DNA of 64,000 nucleotides, from positions 88,725,786 through 88,789,785 of the forward strand of contig CM076196.1 of NCBI GenBank assembly GCA_038277395.1, written 5' to 3'. The DNA comes from Dryocosmus kuriphilus. Its lineage: Eukaryota > Arthropoda > Insecta > Hymenoptera > Cynipidae. The notes under the pieces are model-generated. The model worked only from the letters and a program-made list of their open reading frames with translations, was not told the origin of the DNA and ran no database searches. This document shows positions 26,101 through 33,392 of the stretch, piece after piece. The first letter of the stretch is position 1; every line of letters starts with the position of its first letter. The position numbers were made by a program, and so were the translations under genes.

Positions 26101-29100
26101 TTACTGTATTGAAAAAACATGTTAATTTTATACCGGCAAATTGCTAAAACTAAAACTAATAATTAAATTTTGCATTTTTTAATTGACGAATTTGTATTTT
26201 GTGTCATTATTATTTCGGACTTTGCCGAGAGTGCCGCCGCCGTCATTTCGGACTTTGCTTGCAGCGGCTTAGGCAGAACGCGAAATGACTGAAACGCGGC
26301 AGTCAGAGCCCGAAGTGAAAGGTCCATTTCGGGCTTTGCCTAAGAAGTCCAGTCAATTCGCGATCTGCCTAGTCATTTCGCGAACTGCCGGCGCTTCGGG
26401 CTTTGCTGGTAAAATATACTTTACTGATAGTGTACAATTGTAAAACGTAAAGAAAGATCAAAAATAAAGTTTCTTCTACTTGGAAAAGTAATTTTCGGGA
26501 TGATAAGAATTTTGAATAAGGATATTGTCTTAACTCTTGTTTCACTCTGGCTGTTTCCTAATGCTAAGATTGTAATGGAAGAACCCGAAAAAGAATGGTA
26601 TGATAAAAATGTATATATCAGAGCATTCCTAGGGAAGGTTGCATTTGAATAGCAAAAGTCTAGTAGATTAGCTTGGCTGAATTGCGAAAAAATATATTAC
26701 TGCCTTCAGTCTATACTATGCATATATGTATAAAATTGTATATGTAAGTGAAATAGTATATGTACACTCTATAGCGAGAAAAGTGTGTTAATCTATTAAC
26801 ATCGAGTACAACATCGACATTAAAAAATTTAATAATCTTAACAAGTAAAAGTGAATTCAGTGTAGGATGAGTGCTAGACGTGGCGACGCGGCGTACTGAA
26901 GAGCAAGAAATTCACTAACACAGAACTAAGCACAGTGAAATCCGAGTAAAGATTTGAGAGTGTCGTGAGTCGATGCTTCTATATTTTACCTACAGTATTA
27001 GAGGTATTTAATTTAGATTCCATTTACAAATTTCAAAGCAAGTGAAGATTTATATTAAAATTTCTTTTAATATCACTATTTTAATTAAGAAATATCGACT
27101 CATGGCAGTATCTAAATGCACGTATTCACACTTTTTAGCAAAATGTCCTCATTGAGAAAAACGAGGCGAATTTTTAAAAATAAATTGAAAATTATTAGAT
27201 ATCTTTAAATATGCCAAAGAAAATAATATTCATATTCATGAGAAGTAAAATATAATGGTATAATACATTATGTAATGGGAAAATATACATAGTTCCATAT
27301 CTGAAGTGAAAACTCTACTTTAAGTTGAATATCTTTATTTCGTGATATGAATACAGAAAACGAAATGAAATCTTGGCACCTGTTAGACCTCGTGTGAATA
27401 GAGTGTGAATGCGTGAATTTATCATGTATATGAAATCTTAAAAGAAGCTCACTCTTGTGATACCTCTTTTTGAACTTACTTGAAGGCGCTTGTGGTGGTC
27501 GCCGCACAACAGCTTCCTGGTGCGGGCCTTTGTATTCGTGCCATGTATAAGTGCTCCTGTATTCCGAATGAAGCTGCCGAAACAAATAAAAAATCGAGGA
27601 TGATGAATGAAATTTTTTATTATGAGAATAAAATTTGTATACTATTAGGGAGAAAAATAAATCGAATATAGGTACTTCACTATGATGTTCTTTTAAAAAA
27701 GTACATAGTTATTTTCGATTGAAAAAATTTAATTGCAATTTGACGAAAAAAGAAATGGGACAATTTTATGACTTTTTACGTTTTTTGAATATTATTTCTA
27801 TATTAAATATTGTTTCTAATTCTGATTAACTAGATTGAGTTTCCTTAATGAAGTGTTAAAAAAATTATTGCCAATATTACGGTATCAAGAAATTTTCGTT
27901 CAAAATGAACAAATGTATCTGCCCATATAAGAATTCAGAAAATAGCGTTTAGGAAGATTTTTCAGTAACCGCTGAAAGGGTGAGAAGTACCATTTTCGAA
28001 ACAGTTTTTTAATCGCATTTTTTAACAAAATGCAATAAAAGTTTTTACATTCTCATCTCAATGAGAAGGTATTAGTTTTATGTGAAAACTGACTTTCGCG
28101 GATTTCATGAAATCTCGACGTTTCATGACCCCCTGAATCCGAAAAAACAGGTTTTACGTTGGTGTCTGTCTGTCGTTGCCGTTGTCGTCGTTGTTGTCGT
28201 TGTCGTCGTTGTCGTTGTAGTCTGTTAGCACGATAACTTTCGAAGGACTAATCAGATTGGGTTGCGCTTTGGCACACTTCTTTAGAGAGTAAAAATTAAG
28301 AATGATTTCGTTCACCAGACACTTTTGACCAATGGTTATGGTTTTATCCATCAAAAACTGTTTCCACAAAATCAAAAAATCCATTTTTCGGCTAAACTAT
28401 GAGAGATAAAAAAAATGTAAGAAAGGAAAATTGTTCATCTAAAAAAAATCTACAAATTTTGTCTCAACTATTTTTTGATAGAATGAACGGTTTTTGTTTT
28501 AATCAAGAAAACGAAATTAAAATGTTAAAAATCTGGTCTCCCGCCAAAATATTCAAGATACAAAAAAATAGTAAAGAGCAAAGTTGTTCAGTTTAAAAAT
28601 ATATACAGATTTTGTTTTAACCATTTTTTGATAAAATGCACGGTTTTTGTTTTAATCGGTAAAACGTAATTAAAAACAAAAAATTTCAAATTTTCCGCCA
28701 AACTATGCAAGATACGGAAAAATGATAATAAACAAAGTTGTTCGCCTCAAAAAGATCTACAAATTTGCTTTCTATCATTTTTTTGAGCAGACGTGTAATT
28801 TTTGAGATATTTGTGAAATATATTATGAAATATAAAGAAAACCACTTTTCAGAAAAATTATGCAAGATATGAGAAAATATTAACAAGCTAACCCATAGTT
28901 GACTGTAACACAAGACCTTTTGTTCAAGATTCCAGTCAACTAGTGGACACATCCCTCCTAATTCCATGGTGCCAACGGACATCTCCTTTGTAACAATAAA
29001 TATTAACTAATATATGTTTTACTTGCTGCCTTTTTCTATCCTCAGCTCTTAGCGAAGATCCTTCAGATCTTAACATAAAACGAGGAATAATTAATGACGA

Positions 29101-30135
29101 AATAGGACGTAACAATACGTTCACTCTTTTGTTTGAATAATTTTCTAAGATTTTACTGTATTAGATATTAAAGTTAATGTCTTTTTTTTATTAGTGCTCA
29201 AAAAAGTAAATAAAGTACGTTTTATAAACAATTAACTGCATTTTATAAGCACAGTGTTCTACAAATTTTTTAATACTGTGAAAACACATACTATAAAATC
29301 AGCCAATATATTCATTAGAATCCTATACGATTTGTAATTGTCAACGTAATATTTAAAGTATTTGTCAACTGTTCTCATCTTTTTTGTAATTAAAAAAAAT
29401 GAAATTTAAATAAATTTGTCAAATATATACGCTTTTTAAATATAAAAAATAATAAAAGCTCGATAAATCTAGGGAGTATAATTTTTTAAAAAAATAAATG
29501 TTTGGCAATTGCTTATATATTTTTCCTCCAATGGTAAAAAGTACCCAATAGATTGAAAAAAAATGAAAAAATGGGGGCCGTCTCGGGACGCCCGGTAGAA
29601 GTGAATACTTAAATAGATGTGTTATGGACATTGTTTGTTTTGAAAATAGGTGAAATAAAAAAAATGTTTATAGTTACTGAATATTGATTTACAGGTACTT
29701 TTTACAAACTTTATTTACAACTTTATTTAACTGTATGAGAATCACAGACATCTTCATTTTTTAATTCAATAAAAGAAACATATTGTGTATTGTGGAAACT
29801 AAAGTAAGATATAAACGTTTTTGAATCTATCCTATCTAAAAACCTTTAAAATACTGCATCTAATTTTGGGCCGTATTTAGTGATTGACTGTTGCGAATTA
29901 TTATTCATTTCTAATTGAAATTTATCTTTGACGAATGTAACTAATGGTTGTGTACTTTCGTCAGCGAAGTTAACATTGAAATTCCCCTGCTAAAATCAGT
30001 GTTTGAGAGAGAGAGTGAGAGGGGGGGGGGGATTACCTGTCTTTCTGGCCGGGTGAAGAGAGCGCGGTGAGGGGAGAGAGCTGCGCGTATGCCACGCGCC
30101 AGGCGTAGGCGTTTCCGTACGGTGTAAACGCTCAT
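5409..30135 (-). CDS. MDM1-like: MDM1-like protein gene, 11 exons (complete CDS proposed)
   Basis: Eleven minus-strand exons join without a phase conflict: 30135-30037, 27573-27480, 23971-23912, 20043-19907, 12321-12048, 9759-9639, 9483-9357, 8597-8500, 7418-7271, 5799-5724 and 5647-5409, totalling 1473 nt (490 aa plus TAA). All introns are GT-AG except one proposed GC-AG. The protein is basic, low in hydrophobics and has no signal peptide or membrane segment. Two motifs of the SEYxxxFxW type (SEYRSTYTW at about residue 36, STEYRLQFAW at about 155), a VMELRRLADEY segment (293-303) and RHHLDRTTGV (402-411) resemble MDM1, a microtubule-binding protein that restrains centriole duplication. Family assignment rests on recalled motif resemblance, not a search. 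The first exon is the least certain; phase and splice donor fit but the ATG could lie elsewhere. The protein is shorter than vertebrate MDM1 (about 700 aa). Introns carry most of the mobile elements of the first 27 kb. Confidence 0.72.
5724..5799 (-). CDS. MDM1-like gene, exon 10
   Basis: A 76-nt exon between acceptor tacttttttag and donor GTCG|gtgagc. It encodes residues 387-411 (ESEKCTARARRDF, then RHHLDRTTGV). The HHLxxTT block resembles the C-terminal part of MDM1. The next intron is 76 bp. Confidence 0.7.
6045..7196. mobile_element. Inverted-repeat element carrying a 31-bp minisatellite
   Basis: The two ends are inverted copies of about 290 bp. The left one starts CAGGGCTGCAAAAAAATG and the right one, read on the minus strand, starts CAGGTCTGCAAAAAAATG. 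Shared internal blocks include GGCCTCAG near GCTCTATC and GTTATATTACA. The centre is a tandem repeat. It is a non-autonomous DNA-type or foldback element inside the intron between exons 9 and 10 of the MDM1-like gene. No clear target duplication was found. Confidence 0.65.
6347..6873 (+). repeat. 31-bp minisatellite, about 17 copies
   Basis: The unit begins GGCTGGGTCTCTAACAGATC and continues TTGCCTTAAGT. Copies vary at AACAG/GATTG and at AAGT/AGGT/GAGT, and one or two have single-base indels. The array lies exactly between the inverted arms of the surrounding element. Confidence 0.9.
7271..7418 (-). CDS. MDM1-like gene, exon 9
   Basis: The acceptor gttgaatgtag precedes TAGGTCGG; read in phase 2 it gives RSVTKEEKEKENTRKVAPAS and onward to HGILSDELKA. 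The donor is AGCA|gttagt. The strong Lys/Glu then Pro/Ala composition without stops supports coding, and both phases fit. Confidence 0.62.
7723..8375. mobile_element. MITE with TTAGGGTGG termini
   Basis: The left end TTAGGGTGGCTCAACCAATT and right end ACCACCCTAA form short inverted repeats flanked by TA, the usual mariner-type target. The interior is AT-rich and non-coding. It lies in the intron between exons 8 and 9. Confidence 0.45.
8500..8597 (-). CDS. MDM1-like gene, exon 8
   Basis: The acceptor ccttttatcag precedes CATCGTGACTGG. The only donor that keeps frame with exon 9 is CCAG|gctagt, so a GC-AG intron is proposed. It encodes residues 305-336 (HRDWGCGLTKEDK ...). Phase 0 in, phase 2 out. 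Confidence 0.6.
9357..9483 (-). CDS. MDM1-like gene, exon 7
   Basis: The acceptor aatcactttcag precedes GGATAAAAAGCC and the donor is TAAG|gtaatt. It encodes residues 262-304, including a lysine and glutamate helix and VMELRRLADEY, which resembles the VKELREKAEFY-type segment of vertebrate MDM1. The intron separating it from exon 6 is only 155 bp. Confidence 0.72.
9639..9759 (-). CDS. MDM1-like gene, exon 6
   Basis: The acceptor atatttttcag precedes GAGTTCAAGC and the donor is TTTCAG|gttaga. It encodes an acidic segment (residues 222-261) including LLESDEQEEDLPDLK. Phase 1 in, phase 2 out. Confidence 0.7.
9760..12047. other. Intron 5 of the MDM1-like gene
   Basis: Contains a hairpin-forming pair at 10983-11020 / 11058-11095 based on CTTTTCAGCATCCGCCAC, a GA repeat with a G run, and several copies of TGATTGGCCAC-like motifs (10680, 10790, 11665, 11745, 11830). 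No additional gene is supported. Confidence 0.5.
11099..11162 (+). repeat. (GA)n microsatellite followed by a G run
   Basis: About 50 bp of uninterrupted GA dinucleotides followed by about 13 G. Any reading frames through it are low-complexity RE/LS repeats and are not genes. Confidence 0.95.
12048..12321 (-). CDS. MDM1-like gene, exon 5 with second motif
   Basis: The largest exon, 274 nt, between acceptor ttctattcgcag and donor GATG|gtaagt. It encodes residues 131-221. STEYRLQFAW at 155-164 is the second SEYxxxFxW-type motif and is followed by proline, alanine and basic linker sequence. It ends in phase 1. The intron upstream of it (12322-19906, 7.6 kb) holds a Penelope-like element and two mariners. 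Confidence 0.78.
13320..14130 (+). pseudogene. Penelope-like reverse transcriptase remnant
   Basis: Plus-strand reading gives RT motif A (SLDVTSLFTNVP), motif B (FGTPMGSPVSPILADI) and motif C (YVRYVDDTF), the active-site order of Penelope-type RTs. A TAG interrupts the frame at about 13661, followed by DLEVV and continued RT sequence from about 13690, and the frame is lost after 14130. Upstream fingers and the N-terminal domain are absent. Catalytic aspartates are present, but the stop and truncation make it non-functional. Confidence 0.88.
14270..14658 (+). pseudogene. Penelope-like GIY-YIG endonuclease domain
   Basis: The open frame includes NIVYKISC, a paired-cysteine segment CINYCNKCYIG and GRSLNTRKQEH, the variant GIY-YIG signature with the catalytic arginine and upstream cysteines typical of Penelope-like elements. 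The glutamate of IAEMFFIKRDF fits the later catalytic position. It is separated from the RT part by a frameshifted stretch at 14131-14270. It ends at TAA before the right inverted repeat. Confidence 0.85.
15194..16410 (+). mobile_element. mariner (DD34D-type), internally deleted
   Basis: 28-bp inverted ends (CGAGGCACATCCAGAAAGTA at the left and its complement with one mismatch at the right) are flanked by TA on both sides (15192-15193, 16411-16412). The length of 1217 bp is near that of a complete mariner, but the transposase is broken. The left TA overlaps the Penelope-like target duplication, so the two insertions abut. Confidence 0.92.
15363..16310 (+). pseudogene. mariner transposase, frameshifted and lacking the first catalytic Asp
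   Basis: The N-terminal paired helix-turn-helix part is intact in one frame from MSIVSPAKCEIH to LSARWVPK. A frameshift follows near 15742, then NRVQSSKEFLEHY. The next segment, which should hold the GDETW-like block with the first catalytic aspartate, is deleted, and sequence resumes at SPSAKKFKTTISAKK in another frame. The second (LLHDSAKPH) and third (DLSPSDFHLF) catalytic motifs remain. A further frame change occurs near 16195. It cannot encode active transposase. Confidence 0.88.
16413..17431. other. AT-rich intronic DNA
   Basis: Lies between the mariner and the DD41D element in intron 4. No repeat boundary or gene is supportable. Confidence 0.4.
17434..19658 (+). mobile_element. DD41D mariner-like element with ~385-bp TIRs
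   Basis: Ends CCGGGTGTCTGAAAAGTCCC and complement are flanked by TA (17432-17433, 19659-19660). The inverted arms extend to about 17815 and 19280 and are more than 90% alike by eye. They are rich in AAGGTCA motifs. The transposase between them is a broken DD41D-type enzyme; the second and third catalytic aspartates are separated by 41 residues, the spacing described for rosa-type mariners. Confidence 0.88.
18045..19141 (+). pseudogene. DD41D mariner transposase pseudogene
   Basis: Reading starts near AKLSERERVSVLMMRGWGD (N-terminal HTH), with a frameshift near 18210. A TGA interrupts the frame at about 18399. From 18435 the frame carries QELNEDDPDGRVEFCE, SDEATF (first Asp), PQKINVWAGI and GPFFIDGNLN. 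Another frameshift near 18785 is followed by WFQQDGAAAHY (second Asp) and SADLTPLDYFLWGYLK (third Asp). The C-terminus ends ...FQFEHLH followed by a stop at 19141. Catalytic residues survive, but the gene is broken at three or more points. Confidence 0.86.
19907..20043 (-). CDS. MDM1-like gene, exon 4
   Basis: The acceptor cgttttttttcag precedes GACCTACC and the donor is CAGG|gtaaga. It encodes residues 85-130 with a proline-rich start, then PELAYRTHEF, then a glycine and aspartate stretch. It starts in phase 1 and ends in phase 0, consistent with both neighbours. Confidence 0.72.
20883..21276. mobile_element. 394-bp MITE with AACT target duplication
   Basis: The ends GAAGGGTCGTTAGGCAAATG and, on the minus strand, GAAGGGTCGTCGGGTAAACG form terminal inverted repeats. 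The four bases AACT occur immediately outside both ends (20879-20882 and 21277-21280). The interior contains no transposase motif. Confidence 0.6.
22104..22606. mobile_element. Possible MITE with TAGGG termini
   Basis: The left end TAGGGTGCTTCAAAAA and the right end, TAGGGCAGTTCAAAGA on the minus strand, are imperfect inverted repeats starting with TA. Its ends resemble those of the 7.7-8.4 kb MITE. Identity is modest, so the call is tentative. Confidence 0.35.
23226..23455. repeat. Foldback repeat built on TCAGTGAAAATTCA
   Basis: About 60-bp arms: CAATCAGTGAAAATTCATTG at the left and its imperfect complement at 23395-23455, with CACTGAAATTCCAG in each arm. A related sequence occurs at 38496-38645. 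It is probably a small non-autonomous element; boundaries are uncertain. Confidence 0.45.
23912..23971 (-). CDS. MDM1-like gene, exon 3
   Basis: A 60-nt exon between acceptor attttgtttgcag and donor GAAG|gtaaga. It encodes a short acidic and lysine-rich linker (KQTNAKLQSAKSTEDENSE). It enters and leaves in phase 1. Confidence 0.68.
24795..25399 (-). pseudogene. KRBA2 / Ginger-like integrase C-terminal fragment
   Basis: The minus-strand frame reads VHTICGTSTSDEEGFGS, a cysteine pair, then KKMLWMSNKKF, GTSVRVPMPQVARGKTDAQN and, after a TAG at about 25074, EEGLYKIGTEHGVINSYY, then GGQGFIKCNCRTGCKQKS and a cysteine-rich tail interrupted by TGA. From recall, this order (VxVPxPxVDR-type block, LYKxGTxxG, cysteine-rich tail) is that of the C-terminus of KRAB-A domain-containing 2-like proteins, which derive from Ginger-type integrase transposons. 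The integrase core is absent. Two in-frame stops make it a pseudogene. The identification needs a database search. Confidence 0.6.
25590..26090. mobile_element. Penelope-like terminal sequence, decayed palindrome
   Basis: ATGGCCTCTCTGGTATTTTA and the following 60 bp match the left arm of the palindrome at 53631-54389, including GACGTTTCGAC. A centre with complementary TGTTTTGAGTTCTACATT arms lies near 25865. Blocks of this sequence alternate with blocks matching the left arm of the surrounding foldback. Confidence 0.6.
26420..27479. other. Intronic AT-rich DNA
   Basis: Inside intron 2 of the MDM1-like gene. No repeat or gene is supportable. Confidence 0.4.
27480..27573 (-). CDS. MDM1-like gene, exon 2 with first SEYxxxFxW motif
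   Basis: The acceptor ttgtttcggcag precedes CTTCATTCGGAATAC and the donor is CAA|gtaagt. The exon encodes about residues 34-64, including SEYRSTYTW, the motif class that repeats in MDM1 proteins. It ends in phase 1, matching exon 3. Confidence 0.75.
28047..28889 (+). mobile_element. HINE-like repeat copy A (3' truncated)
   Basis: Starts with the subterminal repeat ACATTCTCATC and a short hairpin (TTCTCAT/ATGAGAA), followed by AAGGTATTAGTTTTATGTG, the CGT/TTGTCG microsatellite, ACGATAACTTTCGAAGGACT and then degenerate tandem units of about 150 bp. It breaks off after GAAAATATTAACAAGC, so the GCGC block and the terminal hairpin are missing. It lies in intron 1 of the MDM1-like gene. Confidence 0.7.
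30037..30135 (-). CDS. MDM1-like gene, proposed first coding exon
   Basis: An ATG at 30135 opens 33 codons ending in ...RPERQ, followed by the donor CAG|gtaatc at 30036. The phase (0) matches the next exon. The exon lies in a locally GC-rich patch typical of a 5' gene end. A G run and a GA repeat sit just inside the intron. Without transcript data this exon is inferred from phase and position only. Confidence 0.45.
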
Positions 30136-30757
30136 TCTATTAACTTTTTGAATTTAGTGAAAGCAATTCACAGATAGATACATACATAGATACATAGAGA
30201 TACGACACGTTACACAAGTAGAGTATAGTTGATATACTCGCTGTTTGGAAATCTTTTTTAAGACAATTTTCATCGGGACAGTCGAATTATGGGCTTAAGA
30301 AGAGTCAGAGAGAACCTTCAGAAATAAAGCAAATTTAATAGAATGAGTCTCTAAATTTGATTAAACCCGATAAAAGAATTGCCACTACTAGCTCGAGCAC
30401 TTCCTAAGAAAATATCCAACTTCTAAGAGAATAAATGATTGGCTTATAAGTTATTTAAGGACTATTCATTTTTACTTTAGGCACTTCTCCCATTTTGACA
30501 TAAGTTTTTAATGAAAAATGTTAAACTTAACAGAATGTGAAAAGATGTATTAGAACAGGAAACGCTGCGTTAATGAGAATTTAATAACGCATTCATTAAT
30601 TAAATTGTAAGAACCGATAGAAGGGAAAACAGTGTATCTGGTATGCAGGTTTGTATAATTAGTTCTCTGCGACTATTAAAAAGCCTTAACTTTCAGGCCA
30701 AGACCTCGGTTTATTACACTAGAAACTCATAAGGGGAAGACTTCCAACTTATGCTAA

Positions 30758-30803
30758 GTATATATATATACATATATATATACACACACATATATATATA
30801 TAT

Positions 30804-30850
<47 letters not shown>
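30758..30850. repeat. (TA)n / (TATACA)n microsatellite
   Basis: Nearly continuous AT dinucleotides with short ACACAC and CATATA interruptions. Confidence 0.95.
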
Positions 30851-30855
<5 letters not shown>

Positions 30856-32012
30856 AATTATATATGTGAAATTATTATTATTCTTAGAGAGAAACATTAC
30901 TCTTACAATTTTATGAAGTTTTTCTTCAGGAAATATGCTAAAAAAACTAAACTTTACTTTTAAGAAATCCATATGTACCTATATAAAATTATACTTACAG
31001 TATATTTTATTTGAAGAAAAATGCGTTCTTTAACATTAATACCCTTCAATTCGAAACTTCAAGTTCGGTAAGAGAGGTGTAAATCCAAATATTTATATTA
31101 ACGGCATCAATGATTGGAGAAAAGAAGACTTTTATAGTGCCATTTAATGTCTTAGGTGGTTAAAACTGAAGTTAAGTACCGATTATATGTTTCAGTTACT
31201 TTTCAAGCTAGATTTGAGTAGAGCTTAATCTTTCGATGTACTATAATTTCCTCAGAGAATTCAGAATAGTAAGAAGAACAAAGTTTAAGCCACAGAGAAA
31301 CTTGTATCTGTCGTAGATTCTTGATTTGATAAATTGAGTTTCCACCGAACGAAACAAAAACAAATGCAATTTTAGGAAAGTTAGATTTAAACATTTAACA
31401 TTATTAAAATTTGGCCCTGATCTCTTTCTTGATTTAAATAATAATTTTAGAAAACAAAGTAAGTGTGAAACAATATGCAAATATACAATTTTATCATGTG
31501 ACCAGAAACATGAAATGACCGACTGAAGATTGTAAGAAGAACATAAATGAAGTAGGTATACTGTCACCTCTTAAAAAATTGTGTTCTAATAATTTTTTAT
31601 TGTTATTCTGAAATGGGGATATATTAGCGGCAGTAATTTCTTGTGTTTGGTTTGAAGTAAAATCTAAGGAATATTTTTGATATTGATTAGTAGTGCATAC
31701 CGTACACTTACTATTAACAAGAAGTTTCTAAGCTTTCATTATTCATTATTTCACAGCTATGTAGTTTTAAAGTTTCAATTTTGAAGACTAATTCTGAATA
31801 AATAAATCTCTTAATTGAAATTAAGAAGACTAAAATTTCATTTCCTTAAAGTAAATCGTAAGTTTTTTAATATTCAATGAAAAATGAGCCTTTGATTGTT
31901 TTTACTTATAATTTAGAAATTTGTAATGCATCTTGTTTGAAATTATGTATATTTTAGAAAATTTTAAATTAGAACTGTCCAAATTTATATTTAATTGTCC
32001 GTTTGGACACAA

Positions 32013-32230
32013 GGAATTGTTTAAGGCTTCTCGTTCGATCACCGAAGTTAAGTAGCACTTAGCTCGGTTATATTCGGATGCGCGCCGCCGTACTCGAAGG
32101 GGTGTATTTATCAATTTTTAAGCTGCTGTTACTCCAGAACTAATAAAAATAATACGAATTGTGACACTGGTAGTTGCACCTATCGTCAGACCGAAAACAA
32201 TAAATTTTTTTACATCGAAATGAAACCATA
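32013..32230 (+). mobile_element. 5S rRNA-derived SINE (SINE3-like), copy 1
   Basis: The head CGATCACCGAAGTTAAGTAG followed by CTCGGTTATATTCGGATG closely follows the internal control region of insect 5S rRNA. The 3' part is not 5S and matches the copy at 54.5 kb (GGGGTGTATTTAT, then ACTCCAGAACTAATAAAAAT). A 5S head with a shared unrelated tail in two separate copies is the signature of a SINE3-class element rather than a 5S gene. Confidence 0.65.
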
Positions 32231-33139
32231 CATACACAAAGGTTATATTTTATTGTAATAATCACTACAATACTTGAAACTGTTTTTTTTTGCTCAACCT
32301 TATAGTCTATAAAAGCTAAAGAAAATTTCTTTTTTCTGATTTCTTTCTTAGCTTCAGTCTTAATCAGAGAAAATTCTAGAAAAATAGATCTATAATAATT
32401 AAATGTTTTTTGTTGTGTGATTTTTATGTCTAATTGTCAGTCACTGATTGAAATTAGTAAAAATTTTAACTGATTCAAGTTCAGAGAGTAACATTCTTCA
32501 ATTTTCAGTTTATATTTAATTTAAAATGTAATGTTTTAGATTATTTTCATCTAAGATTGCTCAAATTTTCACGATTCTTATTTTCAAATACTTCAGATTT
32601 ACGCTTTTTCCAAATTTGAATGCGTTCAATATTGTACAATTCATCATGACTTCAATTAAAAATCTAATGTAAAAAATATGAAATTTTGCCACTTTTTCAG
32701 ACAATATTTTAATCCTTAATTGGACAGAGGACTTTTTCATTTTGAAGTCTAATAGTATATTATAAATTACTAAGCCAACTTTGCGGCACAACAAAATTGT
32801 GTAAAGGAATTTAATTTAGTCAAGAACACTTTTGTTTTGCAAAATATTGTTATCTCGCAAACATTTTGAAAGTATGGGTAATAATATATTACAAAAGTAA
32901 GAAAAATGCTCAATTCGAGCGACCTCCTGACTAAAAATGAATCCTGAAAATGTTTACACACAAGCAAAATGAGCCTGGAAAATACTGAGACCTTATTTTG
33001 TCTGGGTATAGACTGTCGAAACTGGATCTCACTATTTACTGATAAATTATCGCTATTCTTAGACATAATAGCATTAAAGTAATTTTTCGTCCTTTTAAGG
33101 ATAACACTAAACTTTTTTCGCCTCCGAAAGATAGACTTG

Positions 33140-33330
33140 ATATTTTTCAAAGAAGGAATGTGGATTACTGGCCATAATAAGGACAACGAAAAAGCGGACC
33201 AGTTGGCGAAGAGTAGTGTAACAAAAGGATATATAATAGGCTTGGAAACGGTACTAGGACTAGCGTCATGTTGCATGGGCATGGCCATCAAAAACTGGAT
33301 CCGGAAAAGGCACCGGAAGTATTGGGAACG
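33140..33330 (+). pseudogene. Non-LTR retrotransposon RNase H fragment
   Basis: The frame reads WITGHNKDNEKADQLAKS, the end of an RNase H domain (GHxxxxxNExAD), then GLETVLGLASCC and IKNWIRKRHRKYW, the linker that follows RNase H in I/R1-group non-LTR elements. Upstream RT sequence is not recognised. The fragment stops shortly before HINE-like copy B. Confidence 0.65.
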
Positions 33331-33392
33331 CTTAAAAAAGATCATTTTTTGGCAATTAAATGATCTTTTTTAAACATTGAGTAATTGGGTCA

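Larger units (their letters stand above)
24261..26419. mobile_element. 2.1-kb foldback element carrying a KRBA2-like gene end
   Basis: Long inverted arms start with ACCGGCAAAGCCCGAAGCGC (left) and its near complement (right). The outer 220 bp of each arm is GC-rich and made of alternating short units such as GCAAAGCCCGAAATG and CAGTTCGCGAAATGAC. The inner arms (24790-24965 and 25378-25565) are inverted copies of the 3' end of a coding sequence that reads leftwards from 25399. The right arm also contains Penelope-like terminal sequence at about 25580-26090. It lies in the intron between exons 2 and 3 of the MDM1-like gene. Confidence 0.7.
30136..33136. other. AT-rich region upstream of the MDM1-like gene
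   Basis: Expected to contain the promoter of the minus-strand gene near 30140-30300, but no core promoter motif is claimed. It includes a TA-rich microsatellite and a 5S-derived SINE, listed separately. No coding region was found. Confidence 0.4.

Noticed and set aside
29044..29143. Possible plus-strand exon after tttttctatcctcag reading ALSEDPSDLNIKRG
   Set aside because: The frame is short, no upstream exon or family could be found, and it lies on the strand opposite the gene whose intron it occupies.
29570..29596. GCCGTCTCGGGACGCCCGGT resembling a DD41D terminal repeat
   Set aside because: It resembles the 19.65 kb terminus, but no partner terminus was found within reach, so no element is called.
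32013..32110. 5S rRNA gene
   Set aside because: Only the internal part is similar, the ends of 5S are missing, and the same non-5S tail occurs in another copy.
32770..33345. A 191-codon minus-strand open frame
   Set aside because: It is antisense to the RNase H fragment, has no recognisable domain and has an AT-rich, phenylalanine- and leucine-heavy composition typical of chance frames.
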